A stretch of 64,000 bases of DNA from Xiphias gladius (Eukaryota; Chordata; Actinopteri; Istiophoriformes; Xiphiidae): NCBI RefSeq assembly GCF_016859285.1, contig NC_053402.1, positions 6,934,031-6,998,030 of the forward strand, in the 5' to 3' direction. Position 1 is the stretch's first letter. Each line of letters starts with the position of its first letter. Positions 46,208-57,658 of this stretch are shown here, piece by piece. A program made the translations under genes and the position numbers. A model generated the notes under the pieces. That model ran no database searches. It saw only the letters and a list, made by a program, of their open reading frames with translations, and was not told the origin of the DNA.

Positions 46208-46497
46208 TATAAGGAATAGTAGCGGGCTGGGTTCGAACCCCAATTTTGGCTAGATCTCTTTGTGTCGACTTTTGTGTTGACTTTGCATGCGTGGTTTTCC
46301 TCCGAGTGTCCGGCTTCCTCCCACAGTCCAAAGACATGCAGAGTAGGTTAACTGTTGACTCCAACTTGCCCGTAGGTCTGAATGTGAGCGTGAATGGTTG
46401 TTTGTCTCTATATGTCGGCCCTGTGATAGACTGGCGACCAGTCCAGGGTGTACCCCGCCTCTCACCCAATGTCAGCTGGTACAGGCTCCAGCCATGC
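46208..46497 (+). mobile_element. tRNA-derived SINE body and tail
   Basis: It begins near a B-box-like 'gctgggttcgaacccc' (46,227-46,242). It continues with 'tccggcttcctcccacagtc', 'caaagacatgcag', 'gtgagcgtgaatggttgttt', 'gactggcgaccagtccaggg' and 'tgtaccccgcctctcaccca', ending '...caggctccagcc'. This order is that of a widespread fish SINE whose tail is shared with a LINE. The A-box part is not recognisable. The 88-codon open frame across it is not a gene. Confidence 0.8.
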
Positions 46498-47050
46498 CAC
46501 GTGTTTGTTTGATCTAATTTTAAACTGGATGCTATTTAACACTATTAATCATATAAAAATGGATATTGTTACAGTATCTTTTTTCATACATTTAAACTAT
46601 CAGTGTTCACATTGGAATGGCAGAAAATGTTTCAACTATTTATCCATTACTTTTTACATTTTCACAACTTAGCCATTTCCTTTAGCTAAGTATTTTGACC
46701 ATTTGTTCATTACTTTTACCTATAGTAATAATTTTTATTCATATACCACATACATTATAAATGTACCTATATTTCAAATATGTATTTGCTACTTTTAGCT
46801 TTTTCACCATTTTCTATCACTTTAGGGAAGGGTTTAAACTTATGTGCTCACTTGCTTATTAGTTTTCACAGACTCTCAGTTTCAACATGTAGTGGTCAGG
46901 CATTACACCTGACTCAATATGTGGATTTTTAAGGCATAAACGCTTTTTTTTTTTTCAAATTAGTTGAGCTACTTAATAATCTTTCCACCCTAGGAAACTG
47001 TAGAACTACCTCCTCTGATACAAGTACCTGTAGTTGGGAATCACTGGCTT
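46498..47050 (-). mobile_element. Minisatellite-bearing hAT-like MITE, truncated nested copy
   Basis: Reverse complement of the family defined at 48,657-49,673. It includes 'aaactggatgctatttaaca', 'ataaaaatggatattgtta' and degraded minisatellite units, and ends with 'aagtacctgtagttgggaat'. It abuts the SINE end and sits inside the outer hAT-like element. Confidence 0.65.
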
Positions 47051-47262
47051 ATCTTATTAGTTCTAATTTTAATAACTAATCATATGTGCTGTATGTACAA
47101 TCTTAATCTGGAAGTAACACATAACTAAAGCTGTCAAATAAATGTAGTAGAGTAAAAAGTACAATATTTCCCTCATGAAATGTAGCTGAGTACCAGTATA
47201 AAGTAGCATTAATTTTAATACTTGAGTAATGTACTTAGTTATATTCAACCACTGCATGCATG

Positions 47263-47869
47263 TGTGTGCGTGTGTGTAGTGAAGGTTTGTGCATGTTTTT
47301 ACTGTTGATGGCACAGTGGAGGTTTATTTGAACAGATGTGAACTCTCAGTGCCAGGGTGACCTCAAGTCTTACTTGGCTACACTGCAGCTGAACTCAGTT
47401 TAACAAACTGACCTGTGAAAGAAAAAGCTTGCTAACACACTGTGTAATAAGTCCAGGAATAAGGCTACATTTCCTATCACAGAGTAATTGAATCTCAGTG
47501 TTACCTTATCAGTGCATGCCTTGCTGCAAAGTGGAGTGCTTGTGTCAGGTAATGTCCTTGTCTTCTGTGAAATATTTCAGTATCAGTAAATAGACTATAC
47601 AGTAATACCAGAAGTTATATTACTTTTGAGGTCAGATATTTGGCAATAGATTTACACTCTCATTGACTCAAAGTAGAGGGTTTATACCAAATGCACTGCA
47701 CATTAACAGCACAAAGCATGAGTTAGGGGAGTGCAGAGGTTGCCGACAAGAGCCATAAAGGAGGTGAATTTATGTGTTGGAGTGATACAGGTGGGAGGTC
47801 AGAGGCAGAGTGAAGTGTGGAGGGTCGACAAGGATGAAGAGACAGCAATGTTTGGAGAGAGGACAGGAG
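47263..47869. other. Gene-free spacer
   Basis: No feature recognised. Confidence 0.4.
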
Positions 47870-48000
47870 TGAGCAATGCTAATTTATACCCCACTAATTG
47901 GAAACAGCAGAGTCCTGCACCTGAACCGCATTCTCGGCCCTGTGGCCAGCGTCGGGCCCGGGCAACGTGGGAGGGTGATGAGGGCCAGGGGGATGGAGAG
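47870..48000. promoter_or_regulatory. Candidate conserved element
   Basis: 'gctaatttataccccactaa' with two TAATT cores is followed by GC-rich non-repetitive sequence. Opposed open frames of 111 and 155 codons overlap here; neither has a domain, and mutual overlap argues against both. Regulatory function is a guess from texture. Confidence 0.2.
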
Positions 48001-48648
48001 ATGGGATGGAGGTTAGGGTCAGTGTCAATGGCAGCCTTGTTGTTTCTATCCCTGCAGACAGGATAGAGGTTTTGGTGTGTGTTGCATGTGTAAATGCAAG
48101 ATGTGTGTGTCTGAGCAGAATTACTGTGTATGTTAGAGATTTTCTGGGGGTCGTGTTGTTGTGACAGTCTCACATACACACACACATCAAGCCGGAGCCA
48201 GAGTGAGGACCACCCTGCCTCAACACAGAGAGGGGAAGGGGGGGGGGGGTCAGCTAAATGTGTCATGGTTTCAGTCTGACACGATCTAACATACAGACAA
48301 GGCTGGACTTCAGCAGTCTTAGCTTTCTAGTTAAACAAATATGACAGCCTCCTCAGATAATTACCGTACTGTGACCATGTTGAGTCATAGCATCCGTTAA
48401 TTATTAGATGGGCCGTGTGACTACGTGGATTCATTTTTCAAATCCCTGCTGCTTGTGAGTTTCTGATGTCTTTAATATTTCAGTGAGTGATGGTGTATTC
48501 AGATGTTGGCTGTGACTGGGGTCTGGCACTGTGCTAAAAAATGAAGTAATCTTGGAATTTAGATTGAAAAAACATTGACGTTACTTGATGTGCTTCATAT
48601 CTGCACGATCTGTTTGCACTGCTAAGGCATGAGTCTTAGTGATGGCCC
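48001..48648. other. Gene-free spacer
   Basis: A G-run lies at about 48,239-48,249. Nothing coding is recognised. Confidence 0.4.
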
Positions 48649-48758
48649 ATTAAGGCCAGTGATACCCAACCTGGGGTATTTCTGCAGTTGCCAGGGGGTA
48701 CGTGGAACGAATGTGAAGTAGCTCTGAACAAAATAGAAAATTACATTTAAAAAAAGAT

Positions 48759-48789
<31 letters not shown>

Positions 48790-49681
48790 TGAGTCAGCTG
48801 TAACACCTGAACACTACATTATGCGATTGAGAGTATGTGAAAACAAGTTGTAAGTGAACATTAAGCTAAAAGTGGTGGATCACCGGTTAAACTAGTTAGC
48901 TAAAATGGAAAAAGAGTTGAAATAGTTAGATAAACATATTGGATAAATAATGACATAGCTAAAAGTAATGACAAAACAGTAAGATAAAAGTAATGGCTTA
49001 CAGTTAAAATAGTTAGCTAAAAATGGATAAACAGTTGAAATATTTTAAGACAAGTATTGGATAAATTATGAAATAGATAAAAGTAACAGATTAATGGTTG
49101 AAATAATTGGCTAAAAGTAGTGGATAAATGATTGAAATAACTAAAAAAAATTAATACATTGCTGAAATAGATAATATTTGTCTAAAACTATTGGCAAAAT
49201 GGTGAAAAAGCTAAAACTAGTCAGTAAATGGTTGAAATAAAATAATGGGTAACAGGTAAAATATTTATCTGAAAGTATTGGATAAATGGTTAAAAAGCTA
49301 CAAATAGTGGATAAATGATTGAAATAGTTGACATTAGCTAAAAGTAATGAATAAACAGTAGGCATAGTTAGGTAAAAATAATGGCTGAATAGCTGAAATG
49401 TCCAGCTTTGGCCACTTCAAGTAGTAGTATGTAAACTGATGAAAACAACTCAAACATTGACAGCTGAATTGAATGACAACAAAATATTGTTACAGTGTCC
49501 ACTTTTATATAATTAATATTTTATACAATTATATAATTATTAGTGTTAAATAGCATTGAGTTTAAAATATATTGAGCACATTTGGAACATGATTGCTGGT
49601 GTTGATGAGGAGGTACCTGAGGTCATCTGACAGAGCTTTGGGGGTACCTCAGAAAAGAGGTTGGGATCCACCGATTTAGGC
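48649..49681 (+). mobile_element. Full-length hAT-like MITE with internal minisatellite (1,017 bp)
   Basis: The element runs 48,657-49,673. It is flanked by attaaggc (48,649-48,656) and atttaggc (49,674-49,681), an 8-bp target duplication with one mismatch. Its ends, cagtgatacccaacctgggg and the complement of aaaagaggttgggatccaccg, form imperfect inverted repeats of about 15-20 bp. Both the 8-bp duplication and the cagtg-type end fit the hAT superfamily. It has no transposase. A (TA)n tract is at about 48,764-48,790. The core, about 48,880-49,400, is a minisatellite of roughly 32-38 bp units built on 'gttagctaaaagtaatggat' and 'aacagttgaaata' with many variants. Diverged or truncated copies lie at 18,680, 46,498 and 53,160. 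Confidence 0.85.
48880..49400 (+). repeat. Minisatellite, roughly 32-38 bp units
   Basis: Roughly 14-16 imperfect tandem units of the form 'agttagctaaaagtaatgg' plus 'ataaacagttgaaat', with deletions and point changes. Units are much more variable than in a CRISPR array and there are no unique spacers. Confidence 0.85.
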
Positions 49682-52600
49682 CCTGCTTTTCCTAATACTG
49701 CTGTGTGTGTGTTATTAATAAAGTGAGCCATCGAGTTAATGCTAGGTGATGGGCTAACTGCATTTATGCAAAGAGAGCATTCCCCTATTATGCAGGATAC
49801 ATAGAGCAAAGAACAGATAAATTGATATGTGATCAAAAAGCCAAATTCTTTAAAAACAAAAAACTGGACATGGACATATGGGGAGGATCTTGGTGGCAAA
49901 GTTCTGATCACGCAAGTTTCTTTTGAGGAGAAGAGAATACAACAAGATTTAGATGTGGTAGGGGCTGTTTTGTTTCCCTTTAAAGGCGTGTCAGTTGTCT
50001 GCCCTGCTTAAGGATATTTGAAAGAAAAAAACGTCTTTCTACTTCATCACTTCTAGTGATTGACATCTTGATAGACTGCACACATAAATGAGTGTGTGCA
50101 AGCCATTTGTGAATTACAGCACCAAACATGCACACAAAGTCCTACATACTCTTCCACTGTAGTGGTTTGCAGCGAGATGTTTGTCCTATGATATTCCTTT
50201 TTTTCCACCTAGTATCTATTCTGAGGACCGAGCCCCTAGCACACATCAAAGCCACCACAATCTGTCTATTTCTCTCACGATTTGTCTCTCACACACTCCC
50301 TCTCTCTCATGCCCACGCCTATGCACAAACCATGAACAAACCGAAACACATTTGTGTAAGAGTATGTTATGAGAGGGATTCAACATATTCTTTGATCACT
50401 GTTCATCTGACAGTAAATCCGCTCCAAAATACTGTTCAGAAACATGAGGGATTTATCTTTTGAAGTCCTCGATTTTAACATACTTACCATATTTTCTTTG
50501 ACAAATAATATTATTTGAGATTTAAAAATGATGAGATAGAGCCAGAGTCAATGCATGTAAGAAATCCCCTCGTTTTGACACTACCTTATCATTTCCACAT
50601 TGATTCCACTGCCCTCTCTGGGCCAAAGTAAAGCCACTGCAGCTGCACATCTTATTCTTATTTCTCCTCCATCCTGGCCTGTCATGTATACTTGATGTTT
50701 CCATCTCTACTCTCTTCTAAAGGATGCATGGTTTCAAATGGACCACAGAACAAATCAGAGGCCCATTCCTGAGCACCGATGGCCTGTCTCTCATTTCAGA
50801 TGGAGATTGAAGGGCATGTCTACCCCTGGGGCGTCAGTGCGGATCAGGGGCCTCAGTAGCACCAGCCATCCCAGGGCCTCTGTGTTTCCACTGCGTGGGA
50901 GCTGGACCATGACACACACTAAACGTTGAGGCCACCGCAAGTGCCTCTGCCCTGCGATCTGCTGTCTGGTGCACACAGTCATTGGAAAAGCCCTGAAAGC
51001 TTCGCATGCATACCTGGTTAGCTCAAGGTCGAATGTGAGTGGAGTGTATGTTTTGGGTTTTGCATCCTTTGAAAAGATATGACAATAATGGGCTCTTGAG
51101 CAGGAGTTATTATGTGTTTGGCTGAGTGCAAGAGCTTGTGTTGCTGTAAGGGAAGTTAGATGCTTCCCTGTGTTGTTTTGAGGTGCTTTGGGTTTGTTAG
51201 TCATAGCTTACTGTAAAGTGTCTTTTAAGACACTCCTATTTAGAGATTGTTTTGTGCACTACAACTCTGAAGTGGTGTCATGGGTCGGCTCTTCTGGCTT
51301 TCCTGGCGGAGGATGTGTGAGGCTTTTGGGTCTTTGAAAACAGGGCAACAGAAGATCAATTCCAGGTTGACGGCACATACTGTGAGACATGGCTCCAATC
51401 TTCCTGCATGTCTGTCTCTAGCTCTGGTCTTTCTAGGCCTCTATTAAGCTCCTTCAGCTTTCATATGACCCGGTGATACCCATCATAAGCTGCATGACAG
51501 CATATGGACCTGAGTGACATTTGATGTATGTGGCAGGAGTGAGTGCAGCTCCTCTTTGTGTCTCCCATTCATGTGGTGAGGGCAGGATTAAGACTTGATC
51601 CAATAGAGCAGAAGTGGAGAAGAACGAGCTCGGGTCAGATCTGCCTTGAATTAAGTCAGTGTTGCAGCAGGAATAATACAATCACCTCCCCCAAAACCCT
51701 ATAATACTACTGAAGGTTAACGTATGTGTGCTTATGTGTGTTTGTTTGTGTGTGTGTGTGCTGAGCTTGGCCTGTACCGAAGCTGCGACCAAACCACAGG
51801 CTGGTGTCCCTTACAGAGATGAGGGGTCTATGTTGATGGTTCAAACACAGCCCACAGCCCCAGCTTCAAAAGGCCCCCAATCATCGCACCCACTAACAGC
51901 CAACGGCGCATGTCACTTAATGTGGACCACACTATTCATCAATTATGGTGAGTTCAGGGGCTGTCCAACACCCGCACCACAGCTCCACAAGCAGTGAGTT
52001 GTCTTCTGTTCTGACTGAAGCCCCCCCCCCCCGAGACTCCTCAAAGGCCATCTGTTGCAGGAGGTGTGGTGTGAGACCACTAACTCCTCAGAGCTGTCAC
52101 ACTAGCAGAACTCCAGCTTTCCCAATTCTTTCATGCCATGTTATCTTGCTACAACTCCGAACTCCTCATGCTCCTGTAAATTTGGCCTCCTGTAGCATAC
52201 TTTAAGCCTTACAACAGCTCACCTCTTCCCCTTCCTGATATACTTGCCATTCGCGTCCATCCACACCCCTCTACTTGTTCGACAGTAGGCTAATCCATGC
52301 GCCTGTAAGAAAAACAAGTCCACAACCTTACCCTCCTACTCGCTGTTTATATGTCCATTGGCAAGAGAACTGAGTCAAACGGGAACTAATTTAATGTCAT
52401 CTGATTCTGACATGTCCATGAGGTATCATTTAAGCCCAAATGCCTTTTTGGTGTCCAAGTGACAGGAAGTATATTAAGGTTGTAAGAATGAAAATAAAGG
52501 ACACCAATGTGGTGACCTTATTTAGAATTCCCTTTAAACAGAGAGATGACGGCAGGACATGCAAACCACACAACATCAGCCAAGTCTTAATCCTCTCTTC

Positions 52601-53151
52601 CTTGTCATTCTCCTTCTCTCCAGTCCCATTCAATGAGAGGACTTCGGGCGTCACATCTGGACAGGACTCAGGTCAGGTTGACCCGGCACAAGGGGACAGA
52701 GGGTGACTGTCATGCTGGCTGATTCATCCTGCGCACCTCCACTGGAGTTGTGCCCCTCCTATCCCGGTCCAGCGGTCCAGTTGCTAGTACACGTGCGGCT
52801 GATTCAGTGTGTGTACACCAGAGCTATAACCTCGGCAGCTGTGTGTGATTTTGTATTAATGATGTCTGGGGGCTTCTTTCCTGTTGTATTTCTTTCCCTG
52901 TCTGTCCTGACACCTTGTTCTGTGTGGTGGAGACATGCGCTGGTCAGATTGTGGATGTCAGCTGCTTTATGTCAGCTCCAATGCTTCAGTATTTGAATTT
53001 TCATTTCATCTGTGACAAGGCAGATAATACACAAACACCTTTTCTTTCTGTGCTTGAAATTTAAGAAAAAAGTGCATTCATGCATGTTTTTAGAAAGAAG
53101 AATTAATAGGAATATCTTGAGCAAGTTAATTTTTGATGATATGTGGGGATA
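49682..53151. other. Gene-free spacer
   Basis: No exon is supported. The frames at 49,546-49,911 (partly inside the MITE), 50,128-50,463 and 50,791-51,204 are domainless. A C-run is at about 52,021-52,032. Parts of 52,440-52,650 look non-repetitive and complex but carry no signature I can name. Confidence 0.4.
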
Positions 53152-53291
53152 CAATAAATCAGTGATTCCCAGTACTTTGTCAGTTGCAAGGATTTGTTCA
53201 AATAGTTAGCTAGAAGTAATGGATAACCTGCGGAAATAGCTAAAAGTAAAGAATGTAAAAAAAAAAAAGGTTTGGAAGCACTGCTTTAAAT
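53152..53291 (+). mobile_element. Minimal 124-bp member of the minisatellite MITE family
   Basis: The element at 53,160-53,283 starts cagtgattcccag and ends with the complement of cagtgcttccaaacc. It contains about two minisatellite units ('tagttagctagaagtaatgg', 'atagctaaaagtaaagaat') and an A-run. Flanks caataaat and ctttaaat agree at 6 of 8 positions, a weak target duplication. Confidence 0.65.
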
Positions 53292-53429
53292 TTTGGATCT
53301 CATATATCGTTCATAATAATACAAAAAGAAAAAGAAGAAGAAATAATACATGGTGGTCACTTTTAAAATTACAAATTGTGCATATGAAATATTGACTAAA
53401 TAATGCAAATTGTTGCATAAATCCATGTT

Positions 53430-53431
<2 letters not shown>

Positions 53432-53524
<93 letters not shown>

Positions 53525-53550
53525 GACATACACAGACATACACAAACACA
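53432..53550. repeat. Interrupted (CA)n microsatellite
   Basis: CA tract with GACA, AAACA and GACATA interruptions toward its 3' side. It gives artificial Cys-Val frames on the minus strand. Confidence 0.97.
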
Positions 53551-55969
53551 CAGTTGGATGGTGCAAGCATTGCTTCATAAACAATTGCAGCCACACACGC
53601 TCATGCTAGGAAAGAACATGAAAACAGCACTAATGGGAAAAATATGAGAAAGCTCACAGTGAGCACACCCAGAGAGAGGAGGAGAGAACCGGCTGTTGGA
53701 CACCGTTGTCTCCGCCTTGCTGGTACACACCATAAAGCGCTGGGATCAGATAGAAAGTTTGCTGCCTTAGGTCACATTGTTAAGAAAAATCCACTTGAAT
53801 TGCTAGCTTGGATTTTATACATTTGATCTATGGCATATTCGTGTTATTTTAAACAGCTTCCCTCTTGTGGATCCCATTGTTTCACTTTCTATGATTTTAT
53901 CAGTTACTTAACACAATATAATACACACACATTATATTATTATGTCATTGCTATATTTCTAAATTAGCATATTTATGGTGTCTTTTCAGCTATGTATATT
54001 TTATTTCAAAATAAAATGTTGGTATTCAATAATAAAATATTTTTTGGGAATTTTTAAAAATGCAATTCAAAACTAAAAAAGTAACAAGGGCCATATTTTT
54101 GTGACATTTAATGTCCTTTCATTATTTAAAAATTATATGTTTCATTTGCTCATAAATTATTCCAGGACTTTTGTCAGGAGGTTTTCTATATTTTTTGTAA
54201 TTCATGGTGAGTTCATACAGGACTGTTCTGCATTTTCATATGCATTATTATTATTGTTCAGATTAATCAAACAGATAAGGAGTAAAAATCAGTTTAAATT
54301 TTCAAATGTTGAATACTGAAAGAAAATATTCAGGTCAGTTAAAAAAATGTTTAAAACTAATGCTATTATTATCACTCTTAAGGCAAAGAATTTTGAGCAT
54401 TTAATGATAAAGTGTGATGTCTGTGAAATCCAGAAGCGAGAGAACGGCCTTGTGCTGTTAAGGAAAAAGTGTGTCATCTTGTTTATTTTCCTTTGGTTTG
54501 CTGTCTTTTCCAGCCCATAGGGCGCGATGATAACAGAAAAATATTGCGGTGTCCACGTCTCACAGCGGACTGCCCCCTCCAATCCGATGAGGGACCACAA
54601 GGCCCTTACAACAACATTTTTGCTCTGAGGGAGAGGAGCAGAAGTTACAGCCTGTGTGTTAATGATGGCTCACTAGTGATTCCCTCACATATTTGTTCAG
54701 ATTTTGGCTTTGCTTATACATACATGCACAAATCAACTCTGCATCCCGTTTTTTCCCCTCTCTGTCCTGGTGAGGTCTCATCTTCCAGAAGTGATACTGG
54801 CTGTTGCTGCCGACACTCTGGACTTGTGCTACCTTTGATCTGTGATACTTTTGTTTTTTGTATTCCTCAATTTTCCCTCCATAAAATTCTCATTAATTTT
54901 TTTTCATAATGCAAACTCTATCATTGGTCTCTTTGTCTTATCCGTGATGTGTATCCACTAAGACTGAATAATATTTGGACAGGTGTTCTTTCATATACAT
55001 TAACTTGCCGGGGTCTGGTGTGCTTTTTCATTGCAGTCTCATAAAGAGGAAAAAGGCAGCATAGCCTGGCTGGTGTATCCTTAAACTGGTGCTGTATACT
55101 GTAGTCTATATTGTATGTGTAATCCGTAACAATAAAAAACTGTTTAGCACCAATTTTCCTTTACTTTTAAAAACTTATTTTTTCCTGTTTCAGACAACTG
55201 TGGAGGCCACATCTGGAAGACAGATGTAGTCACAGAGCTTGTTCTGTCTTTGACTGTTGCTCTCTCTCCCTCGCATTCGCTGCTTCTCACTCACTCTTTC
55301 CCCGCTCTCTCTTTCTTGCGTCTTTCCCTCCCTCCCCTCTCTTTTTGGGAAACATGAGAGCTGGGTTAATTCTCTCCGTCCCTCACTTTCTCTCTCTCTC
55401 TGTCTCGCTCTCTGTCTCTCCCACCATGGCCAGACCACCCACATTCGGAAAAGCCTAGCTGTTCCTGAAGCAGAGCCACCGGCAGTTTAGAGAGACAGAG
55501 GGAAAGCGAATGAGTGAGGGAAGAGAGATGTAAGGATGGGTTATGACTGACTGTTTGAGCAGAGTATCAATTACATCAATGTTAAAGCCATAACCTGCCA
55601 TTGTGTAAGGAGGAGAGTCTGGGAGAGATGGCTGCTTTATGTACAGCTTTTGTTCCTTTCACCACAGCTATCCATAGTTCCTCTATTTTCAGAAAATACG
55701 TGCCCTTAAGTTTGCCTTTGTTATATAGTGATCATCCATAAATTGGGTAAATTTGTCCATAACTGGATCAAATCTATAAAAATGAAAAGATCTCAAGAAA
55801 AATAACAGTGAAATGCTCTTAAAACAGCAGCCTTTATTTGCTCGGTAAGCAGGAAATAAGTATCTCTCAGTTCACCTCAGACATTCAAACTTTCCCAATT
55901 AGGGTCAATGTCTCCACCTTGTGGATGTTTCTTTAAGTGTTTCCTGAAGTGTTTTGAACCATCTCACCG
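53551..55969. other. Gene-free spacer
   Basis: The 146-codon plus-strand frame at 54,469-54,909 has no domain, no signal and no partner exon, and is not credited. A CT-rich tract lies at about 55,250-55,425. Confidence 0.4.
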
Positions 55970-56402
55970 AGTTTTTTGCACCACAACTTTAAAGTTCTAG
56001 TTCACTCTCACAGCTCTCATAGCACTGTTTTATGCACAGAGTGTCGCTGTACCCAGGGAAAAACCTCTCAAAACCCACTGTACACTACCTGCCCAGCATC
56101 AAACAGAAACCAAACAATATTAGTGACTAGCTAGTGAACATAGTGGGGCATTAAGCAGCTAAGGCGTCAGATTTTTCCTTTGGGATTTGCTGAAGACAGA
56201 GCTAACATAGAGTGAATATTGGATTTTACATTCATTAGGTACCCAGAATCACGACTCCAAATAAATGCTAATGTTGCTCCGTGTCTGCTGGATGTGTAAA
56301 TAAGTAACTGGTTGCTAACAAGTTCGCCATATGTCAATCTTAAGTTTACAGCTTGTTTCCGCTGCCCCCAAGTGGCTGAAAGTCAGTTACTGCAGGTTTA
56401 AC
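55970..56402 (+). repeat. Percomorph dispersed repeat (MITE-like)
   Basis: It contains 'acagagctaacatagagtga', 'atattggattttacattcat', 'atcacgactccaaataaatg', 'ctgctggatgtgtaaataag' and 'cagttactgcaggttta' in the order of a repeat common in percomorphs. Boundaries are approximate. No coding capacity. Confidence 0.6.
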
Positions 56403-56791
56403 AACATTCACATTCCCAGACATAATGGATTAGTGTAGTGGAATGGGACTAGTTCATAACTGAGTAAATTGAGCCATCAAGATGAATTACTAAGCTCACT
56501 GCAAAGACAGAGCCAATTATACTGGAGGAAGATATACACCAGCCAAAGGGATTTTTCAAACCTGGCAACCCAAATGTTGTTATTATTAATGGGTTATTAC
56601 TGATCTATGAGTGTGGTAACATTTATAATATAGAAAATAAGTGCTGGATTTTAACGGTCAAGCTTAAATACTATCCTGACAAGTGCTAGCTAGGAAGCCC
56701 ATAGCTCAACAATACACTGATTTGTTGAACACAGTGAAGTGACTTTTAAGTGTAACCTAATGCATAATACATTAATATCTAACTAAATCTC
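56403..56791. other. 3' flank of the GIMAP-like gene
   Basis: AT-rich. No canonical AATAAA on the minus strand is obvious close to the stop, so the transcript end is unknown. Confidence 0.35.
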
Positions 56792-57658
56792 TTATTTAGT
56801 TTTCTGAGTTTTTCTTCTCCCCACCTCAGTAGCCACTGATCCCACAGTGGCTCCCACCATACCCCCAAATGGCCCTCCCACAAGCAGGCCGACCAGGGCT
56901 CCAAACAAGGCCTCCCTTCTCACCAGTGTAGGGAGTTGCCTCACCCAGTCTGTCAGCTTCTCCCACAGGCTCCAGAGAAAAGAGGGCGCAGGGGAGGAAG
57001 GGGAGACACTAGTAGGGGGGAAAATGCCATCTATATCCACATTCAGATCACCAATGCTCCTCTCTGCCTCTTCCCGGACTGCTTCCATTTCTTCTTCTGT
57101 AACATTTTCCCCTGGTTGTGAGTCTGTGGGAGACCCCTGGTCGCTCATCTCCTCTGCTCTTCTCTGTCTCACTATCTCTACCTGCCTCTCTCTCACTCTT
57201 TCTTCGGCCTCTTGGTACAGAGGGCAGCTCAAGTGTTGTGTCCCGCTCTCCCATACTACCTGCTCAACCTTCTCCAGCAGCTCATCAACACCTTTCTTCT
57301 CATCTGGCTCTCCACTGTGGGTTTCCAGGGTGTGGTAGCGGTCACCACATCTTTCCACCAGCTCCTGGAGGTCTTTGCGCCAAGTGACAAGGTATTCATC
57401 CAGCTGCTCGTCCTCCTCCAGCTCCTCTGTGTGGGTGAAGAGTACAATGGTGTTTCTGCTGACTGCAGAGGGGCCAAACAGCTTCATCAAGACATCCAGG
57501 GCCTCCACCTCTCCATCAGCTGGCTGGTTCACAGGGACACAGAGCAGGAAAGCATGCGGCCCAGGGCTGGATAAGGTGATGAAGTAGGAGATGTGTTTTC
57601 TCCTTTCCTCTGGGTTGCAGCCTGAGCCGAACCAGGCTGGACTGGAGACTACCACCAC
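56792..57658 (-). CDS. GIMAP-like exon 3 (rest of G domain and C-terminal tail)
   Basis: Acceptor ctctctgtag|GTGGTGGTA, 288 codons plus TAA. It carries HISYFITLSSPGPHAFLLCV, a typical AIG1 core strand, then the G4/conserved-box region, the charged segment and the hydrophobic tail. Read alone, its first codon is GTG and it has no start, which is why exons 2 and 1 are needed. Confidence 0.92.
   Translation of the reverse strand: MVVVSSPAWFGSGCNPEERRKHISYFITLSSPGPHAFLLCVPVNQPADGEVEALDVLMKLFGPSAVSRNTIVLFTHTEELEEDEQLDEYLVTWRKDLQELVERCGDRYHTLETHSGEPDEKKGVDELLEKVEQVVWESGTQHLSCPLYQEAEERVRERQVEIVRQRRAEEMSDQGSPTDSQPGENVTEEEMEAVREEAERSIGDLNVDIDGIFPPTSVSPSSPAPSFLWSLWEKLTDWVRQLPTLVRREALFGALVGLLVGGPFGGMVGATVGSVATEVGRRKTQKTK

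Larger units (their letters stand above)
46143..47262. mobile_element. hAT-like element with exact 8-bp target duplication, hosting nested insertions
   Basis: The direct repeat CATGCATG flanks the element exactly (46,143-46,150 and 47,255-47,262). Ends are cagtgctggaggaagtattc at 46,151 and ...atattcaaccactg at 47,254, whose complement starts cagtggttg, giving short imperfect terminal inverted repeats. Left body is about 46,151-46,207; right body is about 47,105-47,254 ('ctgtcaaataaatgtagtag', 'tacttgagtaatgtacttag'). These are end sequences I know from a common teleost MITE. Between them lie a SINE (about 46,208-46,497) and a minisatellite MITE (about 46,498-47,050). An 8-bp duplication with CAGTG ends fits the hAT superfamily. 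The target site is a palindromic (CATG)n run, so chance contribution to the match should be kept in mind. Confidence 0.75.

Noticed and set aside
46227..46242. GGTTCGAACCC motif suggesting a tRNA gene
   Set aside because: No acceptor stem, A-box or anticodon arm can be drawn, and the following sequence is a SINE body.
47799..48266. 155-codon minus-strand frame opposed to a 111-codon plus-strand frame
   Set aside because: The frames overlap on opposite strands, lack domains, and cover simple-sequence stretches.
48880..49400. Regularly spaced repeats suggesting a CRISPR-like array
   Set aside because: Units are contiguous and variable with no unique spacers, and the array sits inside a eukaryotic MITE.
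53286..53596. Cys-Val repeat open frames on the minus strand
   Set aside because: Artefacts of the CA microsatellite at 53,432-53,550.
54469..54909. 146-codon plus-strand open frame
   Set aside because: No domain, no conserved motif and low-complexity surroundings; length is compatible with chance in this much spacer.
56847..57587. Several plus-strand frames of 60-163 codons
   Set aside because: Shadows of GIMAP-like exon 3 on the other strand.
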